Assembly: GCF_004114915.1 (NCBI RefSeq)
Contig: NZ_CP022219.1
Span: 6,540,501 to 6,604,500 of the forward strand
Reading direction: 5' to 3'
Source of the DNA: Bradyrhizobium guangxiense
GTDB taxonomy: Bacteria; Pseudomonadota; Alphaproteobacteria; Rhizobiales; Xanthobacteraceae
Length of the DNA stretch: 64,000 bases
Part shown: one piece after another, positions 1 to 8,600 of the stretch
How positions within the stretch are numbered: position 1 is the first letter of the stretch
Layout of the letters: the number at the start of each line of letters is the position of its first letter
Made by a program: the position numbers and the translations under genes
Notes under the pieces: generated by a model
What the model was told of the DNA's origin: nothing
What the model saw: only the letters and a program-made list of their open reading frames with translations
The model's database searches: none

Positions 1-456
1 GCTTGGGAGCGGCCGATCGCATCGAGCCGGGCTTGTGCATCTATCTGGGACTTGCGACCGAACATCAAACAATCTCCATCTCGAAATGACGTGGACAGCT
101 GTTAGGGGAAGTGACCGTCGCGGCAAGACAGCCGTACTCAAACTACAATTCCCGCGAGTCCCTGCACTCGGATGCAGCTCGGACGAGTTCGCGCCGATGA
201 CAGCGGAGCGGGTACGCAGCATCATTCGTACGGGAAAAGCTCGAACAAAGTTCTAATTCTACTGTCGGGAATTCGACGGGGATGAATCAGCCCGCCCACG
301 CGAGAGCCGCCGGAGCGCGGACTGAAACAGCTCGGCAGGATTTGGAATGATGCTTCTCATTCAACGGGTTGGGAAAGATGCCTGGTCACTGGCTGACGTG
401 AACTGAACGTGCCGCATTCGGCTTTTCGCGACGCCCGGTCACGCATGTCCGTAGTC
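1..456. other. Leading segment with no recognisable gene
   Basis: A 73-codon open frame on the plus strand (35-256) has no recognisable motif, an Arg/Thr-rich low-information composition and no convincing ribosome binding site, so I do not call it. The rest, up to the stop codon of the membrane protein on the other strand at 457, holds no hairpin, repeat or promoter that I can support. The segment may contain the truncated flank of a gene outside the window. Confidence 0.4.
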
Positions 457-1266
457 TCACGGCGTCGGCCGCGCCTTGCGCATCGCGCGCCGACCAATTC
501 CCCACAGCGTCAGGTTCCAGGTGACGCAAGTGCCGAGCGCGAGAGTCAAACCGACGACCGAGCCGTACGACACCACCGCGACGTGCAGAACAGCGATCGC
601 CGCGCCGAATCCGAGCAGGCCCCAGGCAGAGTTGGCGAGCACGGCCGCGGTCGGCGGGCCGCCGATGCGCGGATGCAGGATCACCATGATGCTGGAGAAG
701 ACCACGGGATATAGCGCGATGATGCCGCTGATGCGCGGACCGACCCAGCCCGAGGTCGAAACGACGATGGCGACGAGCGTCGCGACCAGTGTTGCTCGCA
801 TCGGCACGTCGTACCAGCGGCGCGTCACCAGCGGCATTTTGACATGGCGGTAGCCGGCCAGGAGCGGAATGCAGATGCCGAAGGCGATCAGGTGGGCGGC
901 AAGCCCCGCCGTGAGCGGCCAGTCGAACTGGCGGATGATCGATGCAAGCACGATCCACACCGCGACCGCGCTTCCACAACTCACCAGAAGATTGTTCCGC
1001 TGCGCCAGCACGACATAGGTGAGGCACATGAAGATGGTCGCCGCATTGATCGGCAGGCTCGCCAGCGCACCCTGGGCGATGAAGGCGGCGTCATGATCGA
1101 TGGCGAGGAAGACGTAGGACGGACCGGCCGAGATCGGCAGGGGCGCGACCAGCGCTCCGATCACCGGACCCGCGCGCTCGGTGATGATCGACGCCGTCAC
1201 GACGAACGTCGCGGCGATCGCCATGCGCAGGAGCAGGAAGAGAATGAAGTGGAGGTCGGGGGACAT
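457..1266 (-). CDS. Polytopic inner-membrane protein, function unknown
   Basis: The 269-residue product is almost entirely hydrophobic, with about eight predicted membrane segments separated by short loops and an Arg-rich cytoplasmic C-terminus (last 12 residues). The N-terminal helix starts within the first 10 residues, so there is no separate signal peptide. It has no catalytic motif that I recognise. Small residues (Gly, Ala, Pro) are enriched in the helices around residues 30-50, which would fit a transporter-like or small permease fold, but that is only an inference. A palindromic repeat lies directly upstream at 1279-1437, between it and the codirectional OsmC gene, so the two are probably separate transcripts. 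No strong Shine-Dalgarno is visible; the start was taken at the first Met before the first helix. Confidence 0.65.
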   Translation of the reverse strand: MSPDLHFILFLLLRMAIAATFVVTASIITERAGPVIGALVAPLPISAGPSYVFLAIDHDAAFIAQGALASLPINAATIFMCLTYVVLAQRNNLLVSCGSAVAVWIVLASIIRQFDWPLTAGLAAHLIAFGICIPLLAGYRHVKMPLVTRRWYDVPMRATLVATLVAIVVSTSGWVGPRISGIIALYPVVFSSIMVILHPRIGGPPTAAVLANSAWGLLGFGAAIAVLHVAVVSYGSVVGLTLALGTCVTWNLTLWGIGRRAMRKARPTP

Positions 1267-1278
1267 TTTTGGCTTCTT

Positions 1279-1437
1279 ACCCTCCCCTGGAGGGGTAGGG
1301 TCGGCTCATATGGAGCGGAGCGAAGTATGAGACGGGGTGGGGTGACAGTCTCTCGACCGAGACAGTGCGCGAATGGAGAGATCACCCCACCCCGCTCGCG
1401 CTACGCGCGATCGACCCTCCCCCTCCAGGGGAGGGGT
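1279..1437. repeat. Long imperfect palindromic intergenic repeat
   Basis: The two ends are inverted copies: the left arm has CCTCCCCTGGAGGGG followed by TAGGGTCG, and the right arm has CGACCCT followed by CCCCTCCAGGGGAGG. An inner pair, CGGGGTGGGGTGA (left) and TCACCCCACCCCG (right), pairs around a central loop near 1350-1380. Each arm tip is itself a small hairpin. The unit fills the gap between two genes transcribed to the left. The element at 41795-41940 has the same architecture (CTCTCC/GGAGAG tips plus a GTCG/CGAC step), so this is a dispersed family. It could act as an RNA-stability or termination element. Confidence 0.75.
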
Positions 1438-1446
1438 TTTAGAGAG

Positions 1447-1956
1447 TCACATCCTCTGCATCGACACCGAGACCTTCGGGCCATTCTTGATGGTCTGGTA
1501 GACCACGCAATAGCGCTCGGTCAGCTTGAGCAGGAGATCGAGCTTGTCCTGCGGCGCCGGCGTGTCGACCTCGAAGCGCAGGCGGATCTCGGTGAAGCCG
1601 ACCGGGGTCTCCTTATCGATGCCGAGCGTGCCGCGGAAATCGAGATCGCCCTCGGCATAGACATTGCCGGTCTTCAAGGGCACCTCGATCGCGGTCGCGA
1701 CCGACTTCAGCGTGACGCCGGCACAGGCGACCAGGGCTTCGAGCAGCATGTCGCCGGAGCAGAGCTCGAGGCCGGAGCCGCCAGTGGCCGGATGCAGGCC
1801 TGCCATTGCGATGGCCCGGCCGGTCTCGATCTTGCAGGCGATACCCTCACTGTCGGTGGAGCCCTTGGCCTTCAATGTGATGAGCGCGGTCTTGGGATCG
1901 GCCTTGTAGCGCTCCTTGATCGGAGCCTGCATCTGGCGCAGCTCTGCAGCGTCCAT
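1447..1956 (-). CDS. OsmC/Ohr-family protein
   Basis: The 169-residue protein has the two conserved cysteines expected of OsmC/Ohr thiol peroxidases: Cys78 in the helix LLEALVACAGVTL, and Cys150 in TERYCVVYQTI near the C-terminus. Family members use this Cys pair to reduce organic hydroperoxides in the cytoplasm, although OsmC-like paralogues with other roles exist. The helix with Cys78 follows a Gly-rich turn (HPATGGSG), and the last 20 residues form a typical closing strand. Length is slightly above that of a standard OsmC because of an N-terminal helix of about 25 residues. A Shine-Dalgarno-like GGGAGTG precedes the ATG. No peroxide-sensing OhrR gene is adjacent, so I cannot place its regulation. 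Family assignment is firm; the exact substrate is not known. Confidence 0.85.
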   Translation of the reverse strand: MDAAELRQMQAPIKERYKADPKTALITLKAKGSTDSEGIACKIETGRAIAMAGLHPATGGSGLELCSGDMLLEALVACAGVTLKSVATAIEVPLKTGNVYAEGDLDFRGTLGIDKETPVGFTEIRLRFEVDTPAPQDKLDLLLKLTERYCVVYQTIKNGPKVSVSMQRM

Positions 1957-2094
1957 TTTCGTTCACTCCCGGAAAAATCGCTTCTCGATGTACCGGCTTG
2001 GCGGCGAATTGTCACCACCACATGGCCTGACCGGGACCCTGGGTTGCGTCACGGTCGGGCACGCTGCGGTCGAGTGACGTCAGCACACTTCGTT

Positions 2095-2832
2095 TGAAAT
2101 TCCCGAACAGCGGCTTCCTCGTAAACCGTGAGCACGCGGCGAGCTGCGTCCGGATAGTCTTTCAAGAACTGCTCGCGCACATTGAGGATTGCCCCAGGTG
2201 TTGGCGTCGGCCTCGCGGTAGAACCGCTTTGCGCCCTCCTCGGCCTGGGCCATCCTCGGGTCGAGGCCGGCCCAGGCATCGACATCACCGCGGATCAACG
2301 CGGTCTTGCCGTCGCCGTGCTGGAGCAGCACCGCCGCGATGTCCTTTTCGGTGAGGCCGGCACCGAGCAGCGCGCGCACAGGAAGATGTGCGGATCGGTG
2401 CCGCGCGTCACCGCGACGCGCTTGCCCTTGAGATCCGCGACATCAGCGATTTTTGCAGTCCTCGCCCGTCACCAGCGCGGTTCATTCAGGGCGCGAATAG
2501 ACGCAGATCGACTTGATGGGATGCTGATCTTGGCGACCAGCGCCGCCGAGCCCCTGATCGCGCCGAAATCGATCGAACCGGCATTGAGGAATTCGAGCGT
2601 CTTGTTGGAGCCGCCCGACGGCACCCAGGTGACGGTGATACCGTCCTTGGCGAACTCCTTCTCCAGCCCTTCTGCTTCATGACCATCGACACCAAATTAT
2701 AGGTCGCCCAGTCGATGCGGATTTCCTTGAGCGGATCCGCTTCCTTTCCCGCAGGAATCGCGGCGAGCGCAGCCGCCCCTGCCAGCAGGACGCGTCGTGA
2801 AATGGTCGCGCCCGAGCCATCGACAATTTCAT
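2095..2832 (-). pseudogene. Decayed aliphatic-sulfonate/nitrate-type ABC substrate-binding protein
   Basis: Pieces of one SsuA/NitT-type binding protein can be read in order on the minus strand, but only by changing frame several times. They are a Tat-like signal stretch (SRRVLLAGAAAL) and EIRIDWATYNLVSMVMKQKG near 2690-2800; then KEFAKDGITVTWVPSGGSN and FLNAGSIDFGAI in another frame near 2560-2660; then GLTEKDIAAVLLQHGDGKTA near 2300-2370; then NVREQFLKDYPDAARRVL near 2110-2190 in yet another frame. The C-terminal third is missing. At least four frameshifts and one internal stop make a functional product impossible. It is an isolated relic with no permease or ATPase genes beside it. The glnD gene begins 165 bp upstream on the opposite strand. 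Confidence 0.85.
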
Positions 2833-2996
2833 TGTTTTTCAACGAGTTATATCTAGATATCAACGAGAAGATCCGCCCCTCGAAAGCCCGTCGGCCGAGA
2901 ACCGATTTGCGCGAAGCCACAGCTTTCCAGCATGGAACGACTATTGCCAGAGAATGGCGGGGGACAGCGCCTGCCACCTCTTATATCCGGTGAGAC

Positions 2997-5786
2997 ATGG
3001 ACAGCGTCGCGACTGAGCACAAGGCCGAGGTGGATGATCGTTTCGACACCGCGCGGATCACCGCCGCGGTCGATGCGCTTGCCGAAAAGCATCAGGGACG
3101 CGAGGACGCGTTCCGCACGGCCATGGCGCAATTGCTCAAGGCCGAGCTGATCGCGGCGCGCGCCGCGGCCCAGGAAATCCTCTTGAAGGACCGCCACGGC
3201 CGTCGCTGCGCCGAGCGGTTGTGTCACGTCCAGGACGAGATCATCCGCATCCTGTATTCGGCGGCGACCCGGCATCTCTACCGCTCGCCGATCCCGAGCG
3301 GCGCCGAGCGCATGGCGGTGGTCGCGACCGGCGGCTACGGCCGCGGCCTGATGGCGCCCGAGTCCGACATCGATCTCCTGTTCATCCTGCCCTACAAGCA
3401 GACCGCCTGGGGCGAGCAGGTCGCCGAAGCGATCCTGTATTGCCTCTGGGACATGGGGCTGAAGGTCGGCCACGCTACGCGGTCGGTGGACGAGTCGATC
3501 CGGCAGGCGCGCGGCGACATGACTATCCGCACCGCGATCCTGGAGACGCGCTTCCTCACCGGCGACAAGCCGCTCTATGACGAGTTGGTCGCGCGCTTCG
3601 ACAAGGAGGTGGTGCAGGGCACCGCGTCGGAATTCGTCACTGCAAAGCTCGCCGAGCGCGAGGAGCGGCATCGCCGCGGTGGCCAGTCGCGCTATCTGGT
3701 CGAGCCCAACGTCAAGGACGGCAAGGGCGCCTTGCGCGACCTGCACACGCTGTTCTGGATCGCCAAATATGTCTACCGCGTGCGCGACACCAGCGAGCTG
3801 GTCGAGCGCGGCGTGTTCGACGCGCAGGAATACCGCACCTTCCGCCGCTGCGCCGATTTCCTCTGGTCGGTGCGCTGCAATCTGCACTTCTACTCCGGCC
3901 GCGCCGAAGAGCGCCTCTCCTTCGACCTTCAGCGCGAGATCGCGGTGCGGCTCGGCTACACCTCACATCCCGGCATGCAGGACGTCGAGCGCTTCATGAA
4001 GCACTACTTCCTGGTCGCCAAGGAGGTCGGCAATCTCACCGCCATCCTCTGCGCCAAGCTCGAGGACCAGCAGGCCAAGCCCGCGCCGGTGCTGAGCCGG
4101 ATGATGGCGCGGCTGCGGCCGAGCGCGGTGAAGCGGCGCGTCCCCGACAGCGACGACTTCATCGTCGACAACAACCGCATCAACGTCGCCGCGCCCGACG
4201 TCTTCAAGCACGATCCGGTCAATCTGATCCGCATCTTCCGCCTCGCGCAGAAGAACAACCTCGCCTTCCATCCGGATGCGATGCGCGACGTGACGCGCTC
4301 GCTGGGCCTGATCAACGCGCAGCTCCGGGAGAATCCCGAGGCCAACCGGCTATTCATGGAGATTCTCACCTCCAACGACGCCGAGACCGTGCTGCGGCGG
4401 ATGAACGAGACCGGCGTGCTCGGCCATTTCATTCGCGCCTTCGGCAAGATCGTCTCGATGATGCAGTTCAACATGTATCATCATTACACCGTCGACGAGC
4501 ACCTGATCCGCTGCATCGGCTTCCTGCAGGACATCGAGCGCGGCGGCGTCGAGGAGTTCGCGCTCGCCAGCGACCTCATGCGCAAGTCCCGGCCCGAGCA
4601 CCGATCGGTGATCTACATCGCGACGCTGCTGCATGACGTCGCCAAGGGCCGGCCGGAGGACCACTCGATCGCCGGCGCCAAGGTCGCGCGCCGGCTCTGC
4701 CCGCGGCTCGGCTTCAGCCCTGCCGACACCGAGCTCGTGGCCTGGCTGATCGAGGAGCATCTGACGATGTCCACGGTCGCGCAGTCGCGCGACCTCTCGG
4801 ATCGCAAGACCATCGAGAACTTCGCAGCGGTGGTGCAGTCGGTCGAGCAGATGAAGCTGCTGACGATCCTGACCACCGCCGATATCCGCGGCGTCGGCCC
4901 GGGCGTCTGGAACGGCTGGAAGGCGCAGCTCTTGCGCTCGCTCTATTACGAGACCGAGCCAGTGCTCACCGGCGGCTTCTCGGAGGTCGACCGGGGAAAA
5001 CGGCTTGCGTCCGCCCACGCCGAGTTCCGCATGGCGTTCGCCGAATGGCCGGCGGACGAGCTCGATGCCTATATCGGCCGGCACTATCCGGCCTATTGGC
5101 TCAAGGTCGAGCTGCCGCGCAAGATCCGCCACGCCCGCTTCGTCCGCTCCAGCGAGCAGGCCGGCCACAAGCTCGCGATCAATGTCGGCTTCGACGAGGT
5201 GCGCGGCGTCACCGAGCTGACGATCTTCGCGGCCGACCATCCCTGGCTGCTCTCGATCATCGCCGGCGCCTGCGCCTCAGCCGGCGCCAACATCGTCGAC
5301 GCCCAGATCTACACCACCACCGACGGCCGCGCGCTCGACACGATCTCGATCTCCCGGGAATACGACCGCGACGAAGACGAGGGACGGCGCGCCACCCGCA
5401 TCGGCGAGATGATCGAGGACGTGCTGGAAGGCAAGCTGCGCCTGCCGGAGGTGGTGGCGCGGCGCACCGTGCGCAGCAAGGCAAGACCCTTCGTGATCGA
5501 GCCGGAAGTGACCATCAACAACCAATGGTCCGACCGCTACACCGTGATCGAGGTCTCCGGCCTCGACCGCCCCGGCCTGCTCTACGAGCTGACCACGGCA
5601 ATTTCGAAGCTCAATCTCAACATTGCATCGGCCCACGTCGCGACCTTCGGCGAGCGCGCGCGCGACGTGTTCTACGTCACCGACCTCCTCGGCGCGCAGA
5701 TCAACGCGCCGACACGCCAGGCCGCGATCAAGAGCGCGCTGACCCATGTGATGGCCGGCGACAAGGCGGTTCAGCCGGCGGCGTAG
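2997..5786 (+). CDS. glnD: Bifunctional PII uridylyltransferase/uridylyl-removing enzyme
   Basis: GlnD senses glutamine and uridylylates or deuridylylates PII proteins (GlnB/GlnK), setting nitrogen assimilation state. All four domains are visible in the 929-residue product. They are a nucleotidyltransferase head with GGYGRG at residues 112-117 and metal-binding Asp124 and Asp126 (SDIDLL); a central helical region; an HD phosphohydrolase domain with LLHDVAKGRPEDHS around residue 545; and two C-terminal ACT domains starting near residues 740 and 845, which bind glutamine. Length is normal for alphaproteobacterial GlnD. The gene stands alone, upstream of a palindromic repeat and the convergent ogt gene. 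I see no PII or ammonium transporter gene in the window. The ATG follows directly on a purine-rich stretch, GGTGAGAC. Confidence 0.97.
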   Translation: MDSVATEHKAEVDDRFDTARITAAVDALAEKHQGREDAFRTAMAQLLKAELIAARAAAQEILLKDRHGRRCAERLCHVQDEIIRILYSAATRHLYRSPIPSGAERMAVVATGGYGRGLMAPESDIDLLFILPYKQTAWGEQVAEAILYCLWDMGLKVGHATRSVDESIRQARGDMTIRTAILETRFLTGDKPLYDELVARFDKEVVQGTASEFVTAKLAEREERHRRGGQSRYLVEPNVKDGKGALRDLHTLFWIAKYVYRVRDTSELVERGVFDAQEYRTFRRCADFLWSVRCNLHFYSGRAEERLSFDLQREIAVRLGYTSHPGMQDVERFMKHYFLVAKEVGNLTAILCAKLEDQQAKPAPVLSRMMARLRPSAVKRRVPDSDDFIVDNNRINVAAPDVFKHDPVNLIRIFRLAQKNNLAFHPDAMRDVTRSLGLINAQLRENPEANRLFMEILTSNDAETVLRRMNETGVLGHFIRAFGKIVSMMQFNMYHHYTVDEHLIRCIGFLQDIERGGVEEFALASDLMRKSRPEHRSVIYIATLLHDVAKGRPEDHSIAGAKVARRLCPRLGFSPADTELVAWLIEEHLTMSTVAQSRDLSDRKTIENFAAVVQSVEQMKLLTILTTADIRGVGPGVWNGWKAQLLRSLYYETEPVLTGGFSEVDRGKRLASAHAEFRMAFAEWPADELDAYIGRHYPAYWLKVELPRKIRHARFVRSSEQAGHKLAINVGFDEVRGVTELTIFAADHPWLLSIIAGACASAGANIVDAQIYTTTDGRALDTISISREYDRDEDEGRRATRIGEMIEDVLEGKLRLPEVVARRTVRSKARPFVIEPEVTINNQWSDRYTVIEVSGLDRPGLLYELTTAISKLNLNIASAHVATFGERARDVFYVTDLLGAQINAPTRQAAIKSALTHVMAGDKAVQPAA

Positions 5787-5812
5787 CGGGCAGTCGCGCG
5801 TCTCTCTCCGCT

Positions 5813-5917
5813 CGTCATTCCGGGGCGCCGCGCAGCGGCGAACCCGGAATCCATCAAGCCACTGGTGACGCGGATAAATGGATTCCGGGTTCGCGCTGCG
5901 CGCGCCCCGGAATGACG
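5813..5917. repeat. Palindromic repeat between convergent glnD and ogt
   Basis: The left arm CGTCATTCCGGGGCGC and its extension GAACCCGGAATCCAT are matched by ATGGATTCCGGGTTCG and GCGCCCCGGAATGACG on the right, giving a stem of more than 35 pairs with small interruptions around a centre near 5865. It lies between two converging genes, where it could terminate both transcripts. The sequence is typical of rhizobial dispersed palindromes. Confidence 0.8.
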
Positions 5918-5945
5918 AATGGAGAGAGTTCGGCGTACTACGTCT

Positions 5946-6476
5946 TCAAACCTCCACGCCCTCGTGCCGCAGCAGCCACCTCTTCCGCTCCAGGCCGCCG
6001 CTATATTTCACCAGCGAGCCGTCTGCGCCAATTAACCGATGGCACGGCAGCACGACGCTGATCGGATTGGAGCCGTTCGCATGACCAACCGCACGAATGG
6101 CCTTCGGCATATCGATCTTCGCAGCCATCGCGCCGTAGCTCATCGTGGTGCCGGCGGGAATCTTCGCCAGCGCAGTCCAGACCTTTTGCTGGAACGGCGT
6201 GCCGGCGATGCGCCAGGCGATGGACGAGAGCTGACCAAGCTCACCTTCGAAATAGCCCGACAGTGCCGTCCGCATGGCCGCGGGCGCAGGTCGGTCGCTC
6301 AGATTCACCGCGCCGTAGTGCAGACGCAGCAGCTCGCGCATGCGGTGCTCGTAGTCTTCCCAGTCGAGTGCGCGCAAGGCGCCCTCGGCATCGGTGACGA
6401 GCAGCGCGATGCCGATCGGCGTGGTCAGGCGATCGAGGCCGAAGCTAGCGAATGGTTTGGTCGGTCGGCTGGCCAT
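5946..6476 (-). CDS. ogt: Methylated-DNA-[protein]-cysteine S-methyltransferase
   Basis: This suicide DNA-repair protein moves the methyl group from O6-methylguanine or O4-methylthymine to its own active-site cysteine. The signature PCHRLIG is present with the acceptor Cys145, preceded by the helix-turn-helix-like region FQQKVWTALAKIPAGTTMSYG (residues 95-114) and the Asn hinge in AVGHANGSNP. At 176 residues it is the short Ogt type without an AdaA domain. It is divergent from the DUF1304 gene, whose start is 92 bp away, and convergent with glnD across a palindrome. No ada box or alkylation regulator is adjacent. The assignment rests on the complete active-site motif and is secure. Confidence 0.93.
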   Translation of the reverse strand: MASRPTKPFASFGLDRLTTPIGIALLVTDAEGALRALDWEDYEHRMRELLRLHYGAVNLSDRPAPAAMRTALSGYFEGELGQLSSIAWRIAGTPFQQKVWTALAKIPAGTTMSYGAMAAKIDMPKAIRAVGHANGSNPISVVLPCHRLIGADGSLVKYSGGLERKRWLLRHEGVEV

Positions 6477-6568
6477 TGCGGCACCATTGCATCGAAACGC
6501 GCCATCGCACTTGCCACGCCGGCCATGCTAACGTCCACCCGAAAGCTGACGCTTTTGGGGGGCTCACC

Positions 6569-6931
6569 TTGATCTTGATCGCCAATGTCCTGGTGGCGCT
6601 GGTCGCCGCGCTGCACGTCTTCTTCCTGATCCTGGAGATGTTTCTCTGGGACAAGCCGCAGGGCCTGAAGGTGTTTCGCAATACGCCGGAGAAGGCTGAG
6701 ATCACGAAGGTGCTGGCCGCCAACCAGGGCCTCTATAACGGCTTCCTCGCCGCCGGCCTGATCTGGGGTCTCGTCCACGGCAACCCGGCCTTTGCGTTCC
6801 AGGTCAAGGTGTTCTTCCTGCTTTGCGTGATCGTCGCCGGCGCCTATGGCGCCGCGACCGTCAGCAGTCGCATCCTGATGGTGCAGGCGCTGCCGGCGGC
6901 GGTCGCGCTGGTTGCATTGTTCCTGGCCTGA
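6569..6931 (+). CDS. DUF1304-type small membrane protein
   Basis: A 120-residue protein with four membrane helices is read from a TTG start: a GGGGGG ribosome binding site ends 8 bases upstream, and the product then begins MILIANVLVALVAALHVF. The frame is open further upstream, but that extension is polar and lies over the divergent promoter region of ogt. Family features are the first-helix HVFFLILEMFLW stretch, a polar loop with KVFRNTPE, and NQGLYNGFLAAGLIWG in helix two. DUF1304 proteins are small integral membrane proteins of unknown function. It is probably monocistronic; the next gene begins 162 bp downstream with its own ribosome binding site. Confidence 0.85.
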   Translation: MILIANVLVALVAALHVFFLILEMFLWDKPQGLKVFRNTPEKAEITKVLAANQGLYNGFLAAGLIWGLVHGNPAFAFQVKVFFLLCVIVAGAYGAATVSSRILMVQALPAAVALVALFLA

Positions 6932-7093
6932 CGCGCCTGACCTTAAGGCTCCCTGGCCTGAGACGGTACGGCGCAGCGCTGCAATCCTTGCGCGGCGGCA
7001 AGCCTTCCTCCACAATCTTCGGCAGCGATGGCGACCGTTGCAATCAACGGAAAAGACCGTCGGCCGAAAATTCCGTCAGGAGGAACACCCCAG

Positions 7094-8335
7094 ATGAGCA
7101 ATCGCAGAGCCTTTCTAGCTGCCACGGCGGCGCTCGCCTTCGCGTTCTCAGCGAGCCAAGCCTTCGTAAGTGAAGCCCTGGCCCAGAAGAAATACGACAC
7201 CGGGGCGAGCGACACCGAGATCAAGATCGGCCAGACCGTGCCGTTCTCGGGCCCCTATTCCGTCTACGCCAATATCGGCAAGACCCAGGCCGCCTACTTC
7301 AAGATGATCAACGATCAAGGCGGCATCAACGGCCGCAAGATCCACCTGATCCAATATGACGACGCCTATTCGCCGCCGAAGACGGTGGAGCAGGTGCGCA
7401 AGCTCGTCGAGGGCGACGAGGTGCTGTTTACCTTCCAGCTGATCGGCACCGCCGCCAATGCAGCCGTGCAAAAATATCTCAATGGCAAGAAGGTGCCGCA
7501 GTTGCTGGCGTCGACCGGCGCGGCTCGCTTCAACGATCCCCAGAACTATCCCTGGACCATCGCCTACAATCCCAACTACGTGTCCGAGGGGCGCATCTAC
7601 GCCAAATACATTCTCAAGGAGCACCCGAACGCGAAGATCGGCGTGCTCTACCAGAACGACGACATGGGCCGCGACTATCTCGCCGGCCTCAAGAGCGGCC
7701 TCGGCGACAAGGCCGCCAGCATGATCGTCGGCGAGGTCTCCTACGAGGTCACCGACCCCACCGTCGATTCCCAGGTGGTCAAGCTGAAGTCGATGGGTGT
7801 CGACGTGTTCTTCGACGCCTCGACCCCGAAATTTGCGGCACAGGCGATCAAGAAGCTTGCCGACCTCGGCTGGTCGCCCGTGCACATTGTCGACATCAAT
7901 GCGAGCCCGATCTCGGCGACGCTGAAGCCGGCCGGCCTCGATATCTCCAAGGGCATCATCTCGACCCAATATGGCAAGGAGCCCGGCGACCCGCAGTGGA
8001 AGGACGATCCGGGCGTGAAGGCCTTCTTCGCCTTCATGGACAAGTATTTCCCGGAAGGCGACAAGCTCAACACCGTCAACACCTATGCCTATTCGGTGGC
8101 GGAGCTGCTGGTGCAGGTGCTGAAGCAATGCGGCGACGATCTGACGCGTGAGAACATCATGAGGCAGGTCGCCAACATCAAGAACTTCACGCCGAGCTTC
8201 GCGCTGCCCGGCATCAAGATCAACACCGGGCCGAACGACTTCCGCGTCAACAAGCAGATGCAGATGATGAGGTTCAACGGCGAACGCTGGGAGCTGTTCG
8301 GACCAATCATCGAGGACACCGGACCATCGGGCTAG
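7094..8335 (+). CDS. Periplasmic ABC substrate-binding protein (HAAT/Leu-Ile-Val type), paralogue 1
   Basis: This is a secreted type I periplasmic binding protein of 413 residues. A twin-arginine-like start (MSNRRAFLAATAALAF) leads to a cleavage site near SEALAQ, and the mature protein begins with a KKYDTGASDTEIKIG segment typical of this subfamily. The ligand-binding fold shows the usual PFSGPYSVYA strand, a DDAYSPPKTVEQVRKL segment and the LYQNDDMGRDY hinge. A strong AGGAGGA lies 10 bases before the ATG at 7094; an upstream in-frame start at 7028 would bury the signal peptide. The gene is followed by a closely related paralogue but by no permease or ATPase genes, so it must feed a transporter encoded elsewhere. 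The substrate cannot be read from sequence; amino acids, amides and aromatic acids are all possible. Confidence 0.88.
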   Translation: MSNRRAFLAATAALAFAFSASQAFVSEALAQKKYDTGASDTEIKIGQTVPFSGPYSVYANIGKTQAAYFKMINDQGGINGRKIHLIQYDDAYSPPKTVEQVRKLVEGDEVLFTFQLIGTAANAAVQKYLNGKKVPQLLASTGAARFNDPQNYPWTIAYNPNYVSEGRIYAKYILKEHPNAKIGVLYQNDDMGRDYLAGLKSGLGDKAASMIVGEVSYEVTDPTVDSQVVKLKSMGVDVFFDASTPKFAAQAIKKLADLGWSPVHIVDINASPISATLKPAGLDISKGIISTQYGKEPGDPQWKDDPGVKAFFAFMDKYFPEGDKLNTVNTYAYSVAELLVQVLKQCGDDLTRENIMRQVANIKNFTPSFALPGIKINTGPNDFRVNKQMQMMRFNGERWELFGPIIEDTGPSG

Positions 8336-8379
8336 CACGTCCGGGATCCCCCGCCTCTGCCCGGGCAGAGTCACGTTGC

Positions 8380-8417
8380 GGACGCTCCGCACCCACGGTG
8401 CGGAGCGTCCTGCTTTT
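8380..8417 (+). terminator. Rho-independent terminator after first binding protein
   Basis: A perfect 14-bp stem (8380-8393 paired with 8397-8410, GGACGCTCCGCACC) with a CAC loop is followed by TGCTTTT. It starts 45 bases after the stop codon at 8335 and separates the two paralogous binding-protein genes into independent transcripts. Confidence 0.88.
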
Positions 8418-8600
8418 CACGCTGCCCACGTCGTCAACCATGCCTGCAGGTCCCCGTGCCGGTTCGACTAAAGTCGCTGCCGTGACCAGCATGTAATCTT
8501 GCGTCGCAGCAAAGCCTTCGCCACACTCGCGTCCAGCGATGACGTCCGCCGCCACGGTGGCGGAAAGATCGTCCGCGATAACAAACCGAGGAAATTGCGA

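Noticed and set aside
35..256. A 73-codon frame at the left edge
   Set aside because: It has no ribosome site, no recognisable family and atypical composition; it may be noise.
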